Assembly (NCBI RefSeq): GCF_001905665.1 | Contig: NZ_LIVX01000015.1 | Coordinates: 62,001-126,000 of the forward strand | Origin: Streptomyces sp. CB02261 | GTDB taxonomy: Bacteria > Actinomycetota > Actinomycetes > Streptomycetales > Streptomycetaceae | Direction: 5' to 3' | Length of the DNA: 64,000 nucleotides | Shown: positions 34,976 to 42,631 of the stretch, in pieces | Position numbering within the stretch: the stretch's first letter is position 1 | How the letters are laid out: every line of letters begins with the position of its first letter | Translations under genes and position numbers: made by a program | Notes under the pieces: generated by a model | What the model was told of the DNA's origin: nothing | Databases searched by the model: none | Seen by the model: the letters and a program-made list of their open reading frames with translations, nothing else

Positions 34976-36448
34976 ATGGGCATACGACCTTGGGTGGTCG
35001 TCGAGCCACCTGACCGGCGCGGTCTGCGCCGGATCACCATCCATGGCAAGACGGTCGGCAGCGCCTGGTCCCTTCGCGAGCTGCGGAAGGTCCTCCGCCG
35101 CCTGGGTTACCCCGACGACATGGACCTCGACGACCGCTCGCGCGTCCACTGGCGGGGCGGCGACAGCGACGTCTGGCCCGACGACCGGGGCTGGAGGCGG
35201 CGGCTGGTCATCGCCCTCATGCTCGTGGGGCTGCTCGGGTCGCTGGGTCTCCACGCCGTCATCGGCTGGGCGGACGCCCTGGGGGCGCTGACGTTCGCGC
35301 AGCGGCTCGTCGGCGTCCTGTTCCTCCTCGCGGGAGTGGTGCAGGCCAGCGCGCTGCCCGCCGTCGTCGACCACTGGGGCCGGCGACAGGTCAAGGTGTC
35401 CGGAGCGCTGGTCCTCCTCGGTGTGCTCATGGCACTCGCCACCACGTCCCTTCTTCTGTTCCTGTGGTCGCAGGAGCGGGAGTTCATAGCCGCTGTCCTG
35501 ATCTTTCTCGCCCTGTGGCTGTGGTCTCTGTGGGCCCTCCACGTCCTCGTCCGCGAAAAGGTATGGAGAGGGATCCCGCACCCGAAGAAGTTCGCCGCAG
35601 GCGTCACCGTCACGGCGATCCTGACTTCCGTCAGTCTGGGGTACTCGATTCTCTACCAACCCATCGTCGCACCCATGCACTTCGTCCTAAAGGCAGAATT
35701 CGGGAAACCTTACGCGGACGCCGATGCGCCCTATTTTCACGTCCCTCTCAAGCTCTACGCCAAGAACGACGGAGGAATCCCGGTGTACCTCGTCGTTGAC
35801 GACTACACGGTCTTCGGGTACGTATCCGAGTTCTCCAAGTCCGGTGACGGCTTGGCGAGATGGAAGGGCGAGGAGGAGGGATGGTACGCGGAGGCGCAGG
35901 CCTTCGAGGGTGAGACCGACGGCGAGATCATCGCGTCAGGTCAGTTCCAGGGGCCTGGTTCCACGCTGGCCGTCGGGGAGGAGTTCAGGATGGAACAGAT
36001 GATCATGGTGCCCAAGGGGACGAAGTACGAGGTGCTCGAGGCATCGCTGCAGTTCGCCATCATGAGGCAGGACCGCGGGAAGCTCGACGATGACTTCTCC
36101 TACGGCAGGCCCTCCTGGGACGAGTCGGAAGGGCGGTATTACTGCCCTCCCGACGATTGTGGTGAGCATGTGATCTATCACGGCAGGGTGCGCTACAACA
36201 CGAACCTGATCAACGTGACGCGCAAGCCGCGATACGTGGCGGCTTTCTGGTCGCCGGAAGAGGCTACGGATGTCTTCATCTCCTCGTTCAACTTCGAGAA
36301 GTACAAGAAGAGTGAGTCGATCTACGCCATCTATGAAGCTCTCGACGAGGAAGAAGTGCAGCGGGAGAATGCCCGCTACGGCCTCGGCTGGGTCACCGTC
36401 AACTCGGAAGTGTCCGTCAAGGGGCTGCTGAAACAGGCCCAGTCCTGA
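34976..36448 (+). CDS. Five-helix membrane protein with large C-terminal extracytoplasmic domain, unknown
   Basis: 490 aa. A conserved-looking N-terminal cytoplasmic piece (ITIHGKTVGSAWSLRELRKVLRRLGYPDD, about 20-70), transmembrane helices at about 77-97, 109-131, 141-164, 170-192 and 205-228, then about 260 residues of beta-rich sequence outside (FHVPLKLYAKNDGGIPVYLV, YYCPPDDCGEHVIYHGRV), with an odd number of helices placing it outside. I do not recognise the family. Base composition is visibly lower in GC than its neighbours, especially 35.7-36.4 kb, which fits horizontal acquisition. ATG at 34976 is favoured over an earlier in-frame GTG/ATG by the sense of the protein. Confidence 0.75.
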   Translation: MGIRPWVVVEPPDRRGLRRITIHGKTVGSAWSLRELRKVLRRLGYPDDMDLDDRSRVHWRGGDSDVWPDDRGWRRRLVIALMLVGLLGSLGLHAVIGWADALGALTFAQRLVGVLFLLAGVVQASALPAVVDHWGRRQVKVSGALVLLGVLMALATTSLLLFLWSQEREFIAAVLIFLALWLWSLWALHVLVREKVWRGIPHPKKFAAGVTVTAILTSVSLGYSILYQPIVAPMHFVLKAEFGKPYADADAPYFHVPLKLYAKNDGGIPVYLVVDDYTVFGYVSEFSKSGDGLARWKGEEEGWYAEAQAFEGETDGEIIASGQFQGPGSTLAVGEEFRMEQMIMVPKGTKYEVLEASLQFAIMRQDRGKLDDDFSYGRPSWDESEGRYYCPPDDCGEHVIYHGRVRYNTNLINVTRKPRYVAAFWSPEEATDVFISSFNFEKYKKSESIYAIYEALDEEEVQRENARYGLGWVTVNSEVSVKGLLKQAQS

Positions 36449-36528
36449 GCCGTACCCGCCGACGGTCATGCGGCCCTGCGTTAGGCCGGGTCGCGCCCGG
36501 CGAGTCCACGAGGTCTCGTCCCGTTCCT

Positions 36529-36557
36529 GTGTCCCGGACCAGCCCGGTCCGGGACAC
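36529..36557 (+). terminator. Terminator after the five-helix protein
   Basis: GTGTCCCGGACC (36529-36540) and GGTCCGGGACAC (36546-36557) form a perfect 12-bp stem with a 5-base loop, 80 bp after the stop codon. Confidence 0.85.
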
Positions 36558-36615
36558 TTGGGTGTTACGGGGGTGTACCGGTGGTGTGGGGTGTTGTTCG
36601 GGAGGGGTGGGGCTG

Positions 36616-38715
36616 ATGGTGCGGCGGTCCGGGGGGCTGATCGGTGTGTGGGCCGAGCAGCAGCGGGTGGCGCAACGGCAGCGGGAGGGGCAGCACCAGG
36701 CGGTGCTGCGGGAGCAGCGGGACGCCGAGCGGGCGCAGCGGGCGTACGCGCGGGATGTCGCCCGGATGCAGCGGGAGCAGCGGGTCGCCTATCGGCAGCA
36801 GCGGGAGGCGGACGCGCTGGGCCGGACAAGGGAGTTGGAGGAGCGTGTCGCCCTGCTGGAGGGGCTGCTGGCGGCCGGGTGCCGGGCGCCCGCGTTCTCC
36901 GTGGGGTCGCTGCGGCGGGAGGAGACCGTCGAGCCGTTCTCGCCGGGGCGCCTCGGGGAGCCCGTCGCCATGCCCGACCAGCGGTTCTACCAGCCCGAGA
37001 GCGCCTGGACCGCGTCCGGGCGGGCGCAGGCCGAGCGGGACGCGCGCGCCCGGTTCGAGCGGGACTGGTACGCGGCGCAGGCCGCCGAGGCCCGGCGTGT
37101 GGAGCAACTGGCCGCGTACCGGCGGGAGTACGACACCTGGGCCGCCGCCCGGCTCGCCGAGGTCCGCGCGCACAACAGCGGTGTCGCCGGGACGGAGGCG
37201 GCGCTGCGCGACGGTGACGCCGAGACCGTCGTGGAGTTCTTCTCCGCCGTCCTCTTCGCGTCCACCGGCTGGCCCGAGGGCTTCCCCCGGGAGGTGTCCG
37301 CCGCCTACGCGCGCGGCGGGCGGACGCTCGTCCTCGACTGGGGCCTGCCCGGGTACGAGGTCGTTCCCGAGGCCAAGGGGGTCAAGTACCTGCCCAGCAC
37401 CGACCAGGAGAAGGAGGTGCCCAGGCCCGTCACCCAGCGGCGCGCCCTCTACCGCGACGTCATCGCGCAGAGCGTCCTCCTCGCCGTGCGCGAGCTGTTC
37501 GCCGCCGACCGGTTCGGTGCCCTGGAGACCGTCACCCTCAACGGGTACGTCGGTGGGGTCGATCCCGCGACCGGGCTCGCCGGGAGGGTCTGCGTGGCCT
37601 CCGTCGCCGTCGAGCGGAGCGTCTTCGACCGTCTGAACCTGGAGTTCGTCGGGGCCGTCGAGTGCCTGACCGGGGCCCTCGGCGGGCGGCTCGCGGCCAA
37701 GCCCGACGAGCGGGCGGCCGTCGTCCCGCTGCGGACCCCCGGCCAGGTCGGCCCGGACGTCGTCGTCCAGGGGGACGGCGAGGAGCCCGATCTGCTGGCC
37801 ATGGACCCCATCGCCTTCGAGGGGCTCGTCGCCGAACTCTTCCGGGCCCGTGGGCTCCAGGCCGTCACCACCCGCCGCTCCAACGACGGCGGGGTGGACG
37901 TCGAAGCCCTCGATCCCGACCCCATCAGCGGCGGTTCCATCGTCGTCCAGGTGAAGCGGTACCGGAACACCGTGCCCCCGTCCGCCGTACGGGATCTGTA
38001 CGGGACCGTGCAGGGCGCCGGCGCGAACAAGGGCGTCCTCGTCACCACCTCCAGGTTCGGGCCCGGCTCGTACACCTTCGCCAACGGCAAGCCCCTGACC
38101 CTCATCGCCGGGACCGAACTCGTGGACCTGCTCCACCAGCACGGGCTCCGGGGGCGGCTGGGGCCAGGGTCCTCGCCCTCGGCCACCGTCGCCGACACCC
38201 CCGCCGTGGACGCGCCCGTCGAGGCCGACGCCGGCTTCAACCTGCTCGGCATGGTGTGGGCCGGCTCGGCCGCGCTCGACGTGTGCGCGCTGGTCTGCTC
38301 CGGCAACCAGGTCCTCGGTGACGAGTGGTTCGTCTTCTTCAACAACCCTTCCACGCCGGACGGTTCGGTGTCGATGGCGGCCGCGGCGCCCGGCGACCGG
38401 GTCGCCGTACGCGTCGGCTTCGACGCGCTGCCGTCCCGGGCCGACCGCCTCGTCCTCGTCGCGGCCGTCGACCCGGAGGTGAACCCCGAGGCGGATCTCG
38501 GGGGGTTCACCGATGCCGGTATCCGGCTGCGCGACGACTCCGGGGCCGAGCTCGACCGGCTCGTCGTCTCGGACGGCCGGCCCGGCGAGACGGCCCTCGT
38601 CCTCGGCTCGTTCCGGCGTCGCGCCGGGGGTGACTGGGACTTCGTCCTCGGCGGGAAGGGGTACCGGGGCGGTCTGGAGGAGCTCGTGGGGGACTTCGGC
38701 ATCCAGGTGGAGTGA
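36616..38715 (+). CDS. Coiled coil-Mrr nuclease-TerD fusion protein
   Basis: 699 aa, soluble. Residues about 12-85 and 135-185 form Arg/Gln/Glu-rich coiled coils; about 200-380 is an uncharacterised alpha/beta middle. At about 393-510 lies an Mrr-type PD-(D/E)xK nuclease: MDPIAFEGLVAELFRARG (Glu402), RSNDGGVDVEAL (Asp428), VVQVKRYR (Gln445-x-Lys447, the QxK form of Mrr enzymes). A C-terminal TerD domain spans about 545-699 (WFVFFNNPSTPDGSV, YRGGLEELVGDFGIQVE). Mrr nucleases cut modified or foreign DNA; TerD domains belong to stress and phage-resistance Ter systems. ATG at 36616 has GGAGGGG upstream. It stands alone, 50 bp before a convergent oxidoreductase gene. Confidence 0.88.
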   Translation: MVRRSGGLIGVWAEQQRVAQRQREGQHQAVLREQRDAERAQRAYARDVARMQREQRVAYRQQREADALGRTRELEERVALLEGLLAAGCRAPAFSVGSLRREETVEPFSPGRLGEPVAMPDQRFYQPESAWTASGRAQAERDARARFERDWYAAQAAEARRVEQLAAYRREYDTWAAARLAEVRAHNSGVAGTEAALRDGDAETVVEFFSAVLFASTGWPEGFPREVSAAYARGGRTLVLDWGLPGYEVVPEAKGVKYLPSTDQEKEVPRPVTQRRALYRDVIAQSVLLAVRELFAADRFGALETVTLNGYVGGVDPATGLAGRVCVASVAVERSVFDRLNLEFVGAVECLTGALGGRLAAKPDERAAVVPLRTPGQVGPDVVVQGDGEEPDLLAMDPIAFEGLVAELFRARGLQAVTTRRSNDGGVDVEALDPDPISGGSIVVQVKRYRNTVPPSAVRDLYGTVQGAGANKGVLVTTSRFGPGSYTFANGKPLTLIAGTELVDLLHQHGLRGRLGPGSSPSATVADTPAVDAPVEADAGFNLLGMVWAGSAALDVCALVCSGNQVLGDEWFVFFNNPSTPDGSVSMAAAAPGDRVAVRVGFDALPSRADRLVLVAAVDPEVNPEADLGGFTDAGIRLRDDSGAELDRLVVSDGRPGETALVLGSFRRRAGGDWDFVLGGKGYRGGLEELVGDFGIQVE

Positions 38716-38764
38716 GACCCCGAGGCCCCTTGAGACCCCGAGACCCCTTCCCCCCGCTCCCGGC

Positions 38765-40153
38765 TCAGCGTCCGCTCAAGCGGTTCGCCAGCACCGCCAC
38801 CCGGTCCGTCGTCGCCGCGTGCCCCGTGGCCTCGCGGTGGTCCGCGCCACGGAAGGCCGCGTACATCGTCTGGACTCCGAGCCAGCGCAGCGGCTCCGGT
38901 TCCCACTTGCGGACCTTGTGGTTCACCCAGGGGAGGGCGGTGAGGTCCGTGGGGCCCGACTGGCCCGAGTCCTCCTTGATGAGGTCGCGGAGGGTGCGGG
39001 CCGCGAGGTTGGCGGTGGCGACGCCGGAGCCGACGTAGCCGCCCGCCCAGCCGAGGCCCGTGGAGCGGTCGAGGGTGACCGTGGCGCACCAGTCGCGCGG
39101 GACGCCGAGGACACCGGACCAGGCGTGGTCGACCCGTACGCCCGCGAGCTGCGGGAAGAAGCGGACCAGGATGTCGCGGAGGGCCTCGATCGTCTGCGGC
39201 TGGGTGCGTCCGTCGTTGTCCGTCTTCGAACCGAAGCGGTACGGGACGCCCCGGCCGCCCAGCGCGATGCGGCCGTCGGCGGTGCGCTGTGCGTACACGT
39301 AGGCGTGGGCCATGTCGCCGAGGGTCTCGCGGCCTTCCCAGCCGATGGACTCCCACTGGGCGTCCGTGAGGGGCTCGGTGGCGATCATCGAGGAGTTCAT
39401 GGGGAGCCAGGTGCGGCGCTGGCCGGCGAGGGTGGCGGTGAAGCCCTCGGTGCAGCGCAGGACGTAGGGGGCGCGGACCGTGCCGTACGGGGTGACCGCG
39501 TGCTTCGGCCGGATCTCGGTGACGGGTGTCGACTCGTGGATCACGACGCCCAGGGCCTCGACGGCGGCCGCGAGGCCCTTCACGAGCTTCACGGGGTGCA
39601 GTCGGGCCCCGTGGGGTGTCCAGGAGGAGCCGACGGCGCCGGTGACGCGGATGCGGTCGGCGGTCTCGCGGGCCCCGTACAGGGCGCGGTCGGTCTCGCC
39701 GAAGGCGACCTCCGCGGCGTGGAAGGCCTTGAGGCGGGCGAGCTGGGCGGGGGAGAGGGCGACCTCCAGGACGCCGCCGCGGTGCTGGTCGGCCTCGATC
39801 TTCTCGGTCTCGCAGACGTCGAGGACCTCGGCGACGGTGGCGTTCATGGCCTGCTGGAGGCGGACGGCGGCCTCGTGGCCGTGGAGCTTGGCGTAGCGGT
39901 CGCGGCCGGCGATGCCGTTGTAGAGCCAGCCGCCGTTGCGTCCGGAGGCGCCGTAACCGCAGAACTTCGCTTCGAGGACGGTGATGTTGAGGAAGGGGAC
40001 GGCCTTCTTGAGGTAGTAGGCGGTCCACAGGCCTGTGTAGCCGCCGCCGACGATGCAGACGTCCGCGGTGGTGTCGCCGGGGAGCGGTTCGCGGGGAGCG
40101 GGGGTGCCGTCCTGCGCGTACCAGAACGAGATGCCGCCGTTGACCGTACTCAT
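38765..40153 (-). CDS. FAD-dependent amine/amino-acid oxidoreductase (DAO family)
   Basis: 462 aa. N-terminal FAD-binding Rossmann motif ADVCIVGGGYTGLWTAYYLKK, then TVLEAKFCGYGASGRNGGW, the family substrate-loop GRNGG, and a C-terminal GWAGGYVGSGVATANLAAR that completes FAD binding. It looks like the PuuB/glycine-oxidase (DadA-like) group oxidising amines such as gamma-glutamylputrescine. The neighbouring genes do not identify the substrate. The stop is 50 bp from the convergent Mrr-TerD gene. ATG at 40153. Confidence 0.9.
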   Translation of the reverse strand: MSTVNGGISFWYAQDGTPAPREPLPGDTTADVCIVGGGYTGLWTAYYLKKAVPFLNITVLEAKFCGYGASGRNGGWLYNGIAGRDRYAKLHGHEAAVRLQQAMNATVAEVLDVCETEKIEADQHRGGVLEVALSPAQLARLKAFHAAEVAFGETDRALYGARETADRIRVTGAVGSSWTPHGARLHPVKLVKGLAAAVEALGVVIHESTPVTEIRPKHAVTPYGTVRAPYVLRCTEGFTATLAGQRRTWLPMNSSMIATEPLTDAQWESIGWEGRETLGDMAHAYVYAQRTADGRIALGGRGVPYRFGSKTDNDGRTQPQTIEALRDILVRFFPQLAGVRVDHAWSGVLGVPRDWCATVTLDRSTGLGWAGGYVGSGVATANLAARTLRDLIKEDSGQSGPTDLTALPWVNHKVRKWEPEPLRWLGVQTMYAAFRGADHREATGHAATTDRVAVLANRLSGR

Positions 40154-40639
40154 GTGTATCCCTCTTCCGGGTGCGTGGGCGGGAGGTTACCGGGGGCGTA
40201 GGCCCCCTGGATACGGGCCCTTCGGCGCCGATGTCCGGGCGTCGGGCGGCTTGGGTTCGAGGGTGCTCGTCCCGCGCGTGGGCGGTACGGATTCCGTTGC
40301 GGCAGCGTGCGGATTCCGTCGCTCCGGAAGGACTCTTCCGTGCCCGTGCGCAGTTCCGGGCACGCCGTCGTCGCGGTCGCCTCGGCGGTGCTCATCGGGC
40401 CTTCTGCGGTGGGGTGTTCGGGGCGGGGGCGCGGTGGTCGGGGCGCCGGTGGCGGTCCTTCTCACGGAGCACGCGTCCGTGCCCGCCGGGCGCGCGGAGG
40501 TGCTGGTGCGGCCTCCGCCGGACGTAAACGGTACGAGGATCGTCGTCGCCCGCGGACGGCCCTGACGGTCGCGGGTGCGCCGTGTGGCGCGACGGGATTA
40601 TCGGAGGCGCCGGCCGAGGCGGGTGTCTAGGGTCGGGGG
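40154..40639. other. Gap with a possible remnant of a small lipoprotein gene
   Basis: In plus-strand frame 2 a GTG at 40340 (MPVRSSGHAVVAVASAVLIG) reads a convincing signal with lipobox AVGC, but it runs on into Arg/Gly-rich nonsense. In frame 3 the stretch ending at 40565 looks protein-like (VAVLLTEHASVPAGRAEVLV, VNGTRIVVARGRP). One net frameshift between about 40420 and 40450 would join them. Nothing else is supported in this 486-bp region; the promoters of the oxidoreductase and the kinase should lie here. Confidence 0.4.
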
Positions 40640-41527
40640 ATGGTTCACGTACCCGAGGAGCTCGCGGCGTCGCAGGCCAGGTACAACGGGGACGCCGGGC
40701 GGGCGTTCGTCGCCGGGCTGCCCGGTCTCGCCGAGGAGTTCCTCGGCCGGTGGGGACTGCGGGTCACGGGTCCTTCGATGCATGGGGTGGCCTCGCTGGT
40801 GCTGCCCGTCGAACGGGTCGCGGACGGCACGCGCGCGGCGCTGAAGATGCAGCTCCTCGACGAGGAGTCGGAGGGCGAGCCGGTCGGCCTGCGCGCCTGG
40901 GGCGGAGACGGCGTCGTACGGCTCCTCGACCACGACCAGGGCACCGGGACGATGCTCCTGGAGCGGCTCGACGAGGGCCGGCCGCTGACGTCCGTCGCCG
41001 ACACCCGGGAGGCGCTCGGCGTCGTCGCCGGGTTGCTCGCGCGCCTGACGGCGGTCCCGGCGCCGCCGGGGTTGCGCACGCTCGGGGACGTCGCGGCCGG
41101 GATGCTCGCCGAGGTCCCCGGCGCGGTCGTACGCCTCGGTGCGCGGGACGCGGCGGTCCTGCGGGACTGCGCGGCGGCGGTTCGGGAGGTGGCGGGTGAA
41201 CCGGGCGACCGGCTGCTGCACTGGGACCTGCACCTGGGGAACGTCCTGGCGGGCGGGCGTGAACCGTGGCTGGCGATCGACCCGAAGCCGCTCGCCGGTG
41301 ACCCGGGCTTCGACCTGCTCCCGGCGCTGCTGGACCGCTTCGACCCTGACGACGTGCTGTGGAGGTTCGACCTCCTCGCGGACGTCGTCGGCGACCGGGC
41401 GCGCGCGGTGGCGTGGACGCTGGGCCGCATCCTGCAGAACGGCCTCTGGGACGTCGCGGACGGTGAACCGGGGCTGGATCAGGAGCAGGTGGCGGTCGCC
41501 CGGATCCTGATGGCCGGGCGGACGTGA
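40640..41527 (+). CDS. Aminoglycoside 6-phosphotransferase-like kinase (APH(6)/hydroxyurea family)
   Basis: 295 aa. Kinase-like fold with catalytic loop LLHWDLHLGNVLAGG (His-x-Asp-x4-Asn) and Mg-binding LAIDPKPLAGDPGFDLLPAL, the characteristic wording of APH(6)/streptomycin 6-kinase-type enzymes (PF04655). The N-terminal half has SLVLPVERVADGTRAALKMQ (Lys of the ATP site) and MLLERLDEGRPL. Relatives phosphorylate streptomycin or hydroxyurea, but many genomic copies have no known resistance role. ATG/GTG start at 40640 near MVHVPEELAASQARY. Confidence 0.85.
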   Translation: MVHVPEELAASQARYNGDAGRAFVAGLPGLAEEFLGRWGLRVTGPSMHGVASLVLPVERVADGTRAALKMQLLDEESEGEPVGLRAWGGDGVVRLLDHDQGTGTMLLERLDEGRPLTSVADTREALGVVAGLLARLTAVPAPPGLRTLGDVAAGMLAEVPGAVVRLGARDAAVLRDCAAAVREVAGEPGDRLLHWDLHLGNVLAGGREPWLAIDPKPLAGDPGFDLLPALLDRFDPDDVLWRFDLLADVVGDRARAVAWTLGRILQNGLWDVADGEPGLDQEQVAVARILMAGRT

Positions 41528-41633
41528 GGCGGGGGCGAGTCGTTCGTGCCGGGCGGGCGTGAGGCGGGGGCGGATCGCTAGTGCCGGGCGGGCGTGAGGC
41601 GAGGCGGGGCGCCCGTGCCGGGAGGCGGTGAGG
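41516..41633. repeat. Imperfect 34-35-bp tandem repeat between kinase and GNAT genes
   Basis: GTGCCGGGCGGGCGTGAGGC begins units at 41546 and 41581; a degenerate unit precedes (from 41516, overlapping the kinase stop) and a shortened one follows (from 41615). Each unit contains a TGA. Confidence 0.8.
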
Positions 41634-41676
41634 AACCCGTTCGCCAGGCCGGGGCCCTTCCCGGCAGGCTGGGGCC

Positions 41677-42156
41677 ATGATTCGTACAGCCACTCCCGCC
41701 GACGTCCCCGTCCTCCACGCCCTGGTCCGTGACCTCGCGGAGTACGAGAAGGCCCTCCACGAGGTCCGTACGACCCCCGAGCAGCTCCACGAGGCCCTCT
41801 TCGGCGCCCGACCCGCCGCCTTCGCCCACGTCGCGGAGACGGAGGCCGGCGAGGTGGTCGGCTTCGCGCTCTGGTTCCTCAACTTCTCGACCTGGCGCGG
41901 GGTCCACGGCATCTACCTGGAGGACCTGTACGTCCGTCCGGAGGCGCGGGGCGGCGGCCACGGCAAGGCGTTGCTGCGCGAACTGGCCCGGATCTGCGTG
42001 GAGCGCGGCTACGAGCGCCTGGAGTGGTCCGTACTCGACTGGAACACGCCCTCGATCGATTTCTACGAGTCCCTCGGCGCCCGCCCGCAGGACGAGTGGA
42101 CGGTCTACCGGCTGACGGACGGGGCCCTGGCGGAGCTCGGTGCGCCGGGGGTGTAG
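41677..42156 (+). CDS. GNAT family N-acetyltransferase (diamine acetyltransferase-like)
   Basis: 159 aa. Close to the SSAT-like group: MIRTATPADVPVLHALVRDLAEYEKAL, VVGFALWFLNFSTWRGVHGIYLEDLYVRPEARGGGHGKALLRELARICVERG (acetyl-CoA loop RGGGHGKAL), and LEWSVLDWNTPSIDFYESLGA. Members acetylate polyamines or thialysine, but the substrate is not proven here. It overlaps nothing and is followed 10 bp later by a small helical protein gene, probably one transcript. Confidence 0.9.
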   Translation: MIRTATPADVPVLHALVRDLAEYEKALHEVRTTPEQLHEALFGARPAAFAHVAETEAGEVVGFALWFLNFSTWRGVHGIYLEDLYVRPEARGGGHGKALLRELARICVERGYERLEWSVLDWNTPSIDFYESLGARPQDEWTVYRLTDGALAELGAPGV

Positions 42157-42166
42157 GAAAGGGGGC

Positions 42167-42499
42167 ATGGATACGGACATCGAGCAGCGCTTCCAGCGGA
42201 TCACGGCCTTCATCGAGGCGCGGTTGACTCCGCTCTTCGACCCCGCGAACGGGAGCGACCACGGGTTCGGGATGGACGACACGTCCCGGGCCCTGCGGGC
42301 CACGCGCTACACCGTGCAGGCCGCGGCGGCCGTCGGCGGGCTCGTGGAGAAGCGGGAGTCGCCGGAACTGCGGCCCGTGGTGGACCAGGCGCTCGAACAG
42401 AACTGGGACGTGCTGCGTTCCATCGCCCGGATGTGGGAGGACCACCCCGACTTCCAGAAGGAGTTCAAGGCCCACTCCTGGGACGTCGTCGGGGTCTGA
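42167..42499 (+). CDS. Small helical protein of unknown function (110 aa)
   Basis: Amphipathic helices with an Asp/Glu-rich start: MDTDIEQRFQRITAFIEARL, MDDTSRALRATRYTVQAAAAVGG, and a Trp-containing C-terminus (VLRSIARMWEDHPDFQKEF). No signal peptide or membrane helix. The 10-bp spacing from the GNAT gene and the GAAAGGGGG before the ATG imply co-expression. I do not recognise the family; similar short proteins accompany GNAT genes in Streptomyces, as I recall. Confidence 0.75.
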   Translation: MDTDIEQRFQRITAFIEARLTPLFDPANGSDHGFGMDDTSRALRATRYTVQAAAAVGGLVEKRESPELRPVVDQALEQNWDVLRSIARMWEDHPDFQKEFKAHSWDVVGV

Positions 42500-42631
42500 G
42501 CCCGGGGACGGGAGACGCCACCGGCGCCCGGTGGCCCGGGGGCCGGTGGCATCCGGGCGGCCCCGGTGCCGGGGGGCGGTGACGTCCCGGCGGCCCCGTT
42601 GCGGGGAGCCGGTGACGTCTCTCGCCTGTTC

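Noticed and set aside
30097-42000. An integrative element in tRNA-Thr
   Set aside because: No integrase or excisionase gene and no copy of the tRNA 3' end was found downstream. The tRNA may only mark an old integration site.
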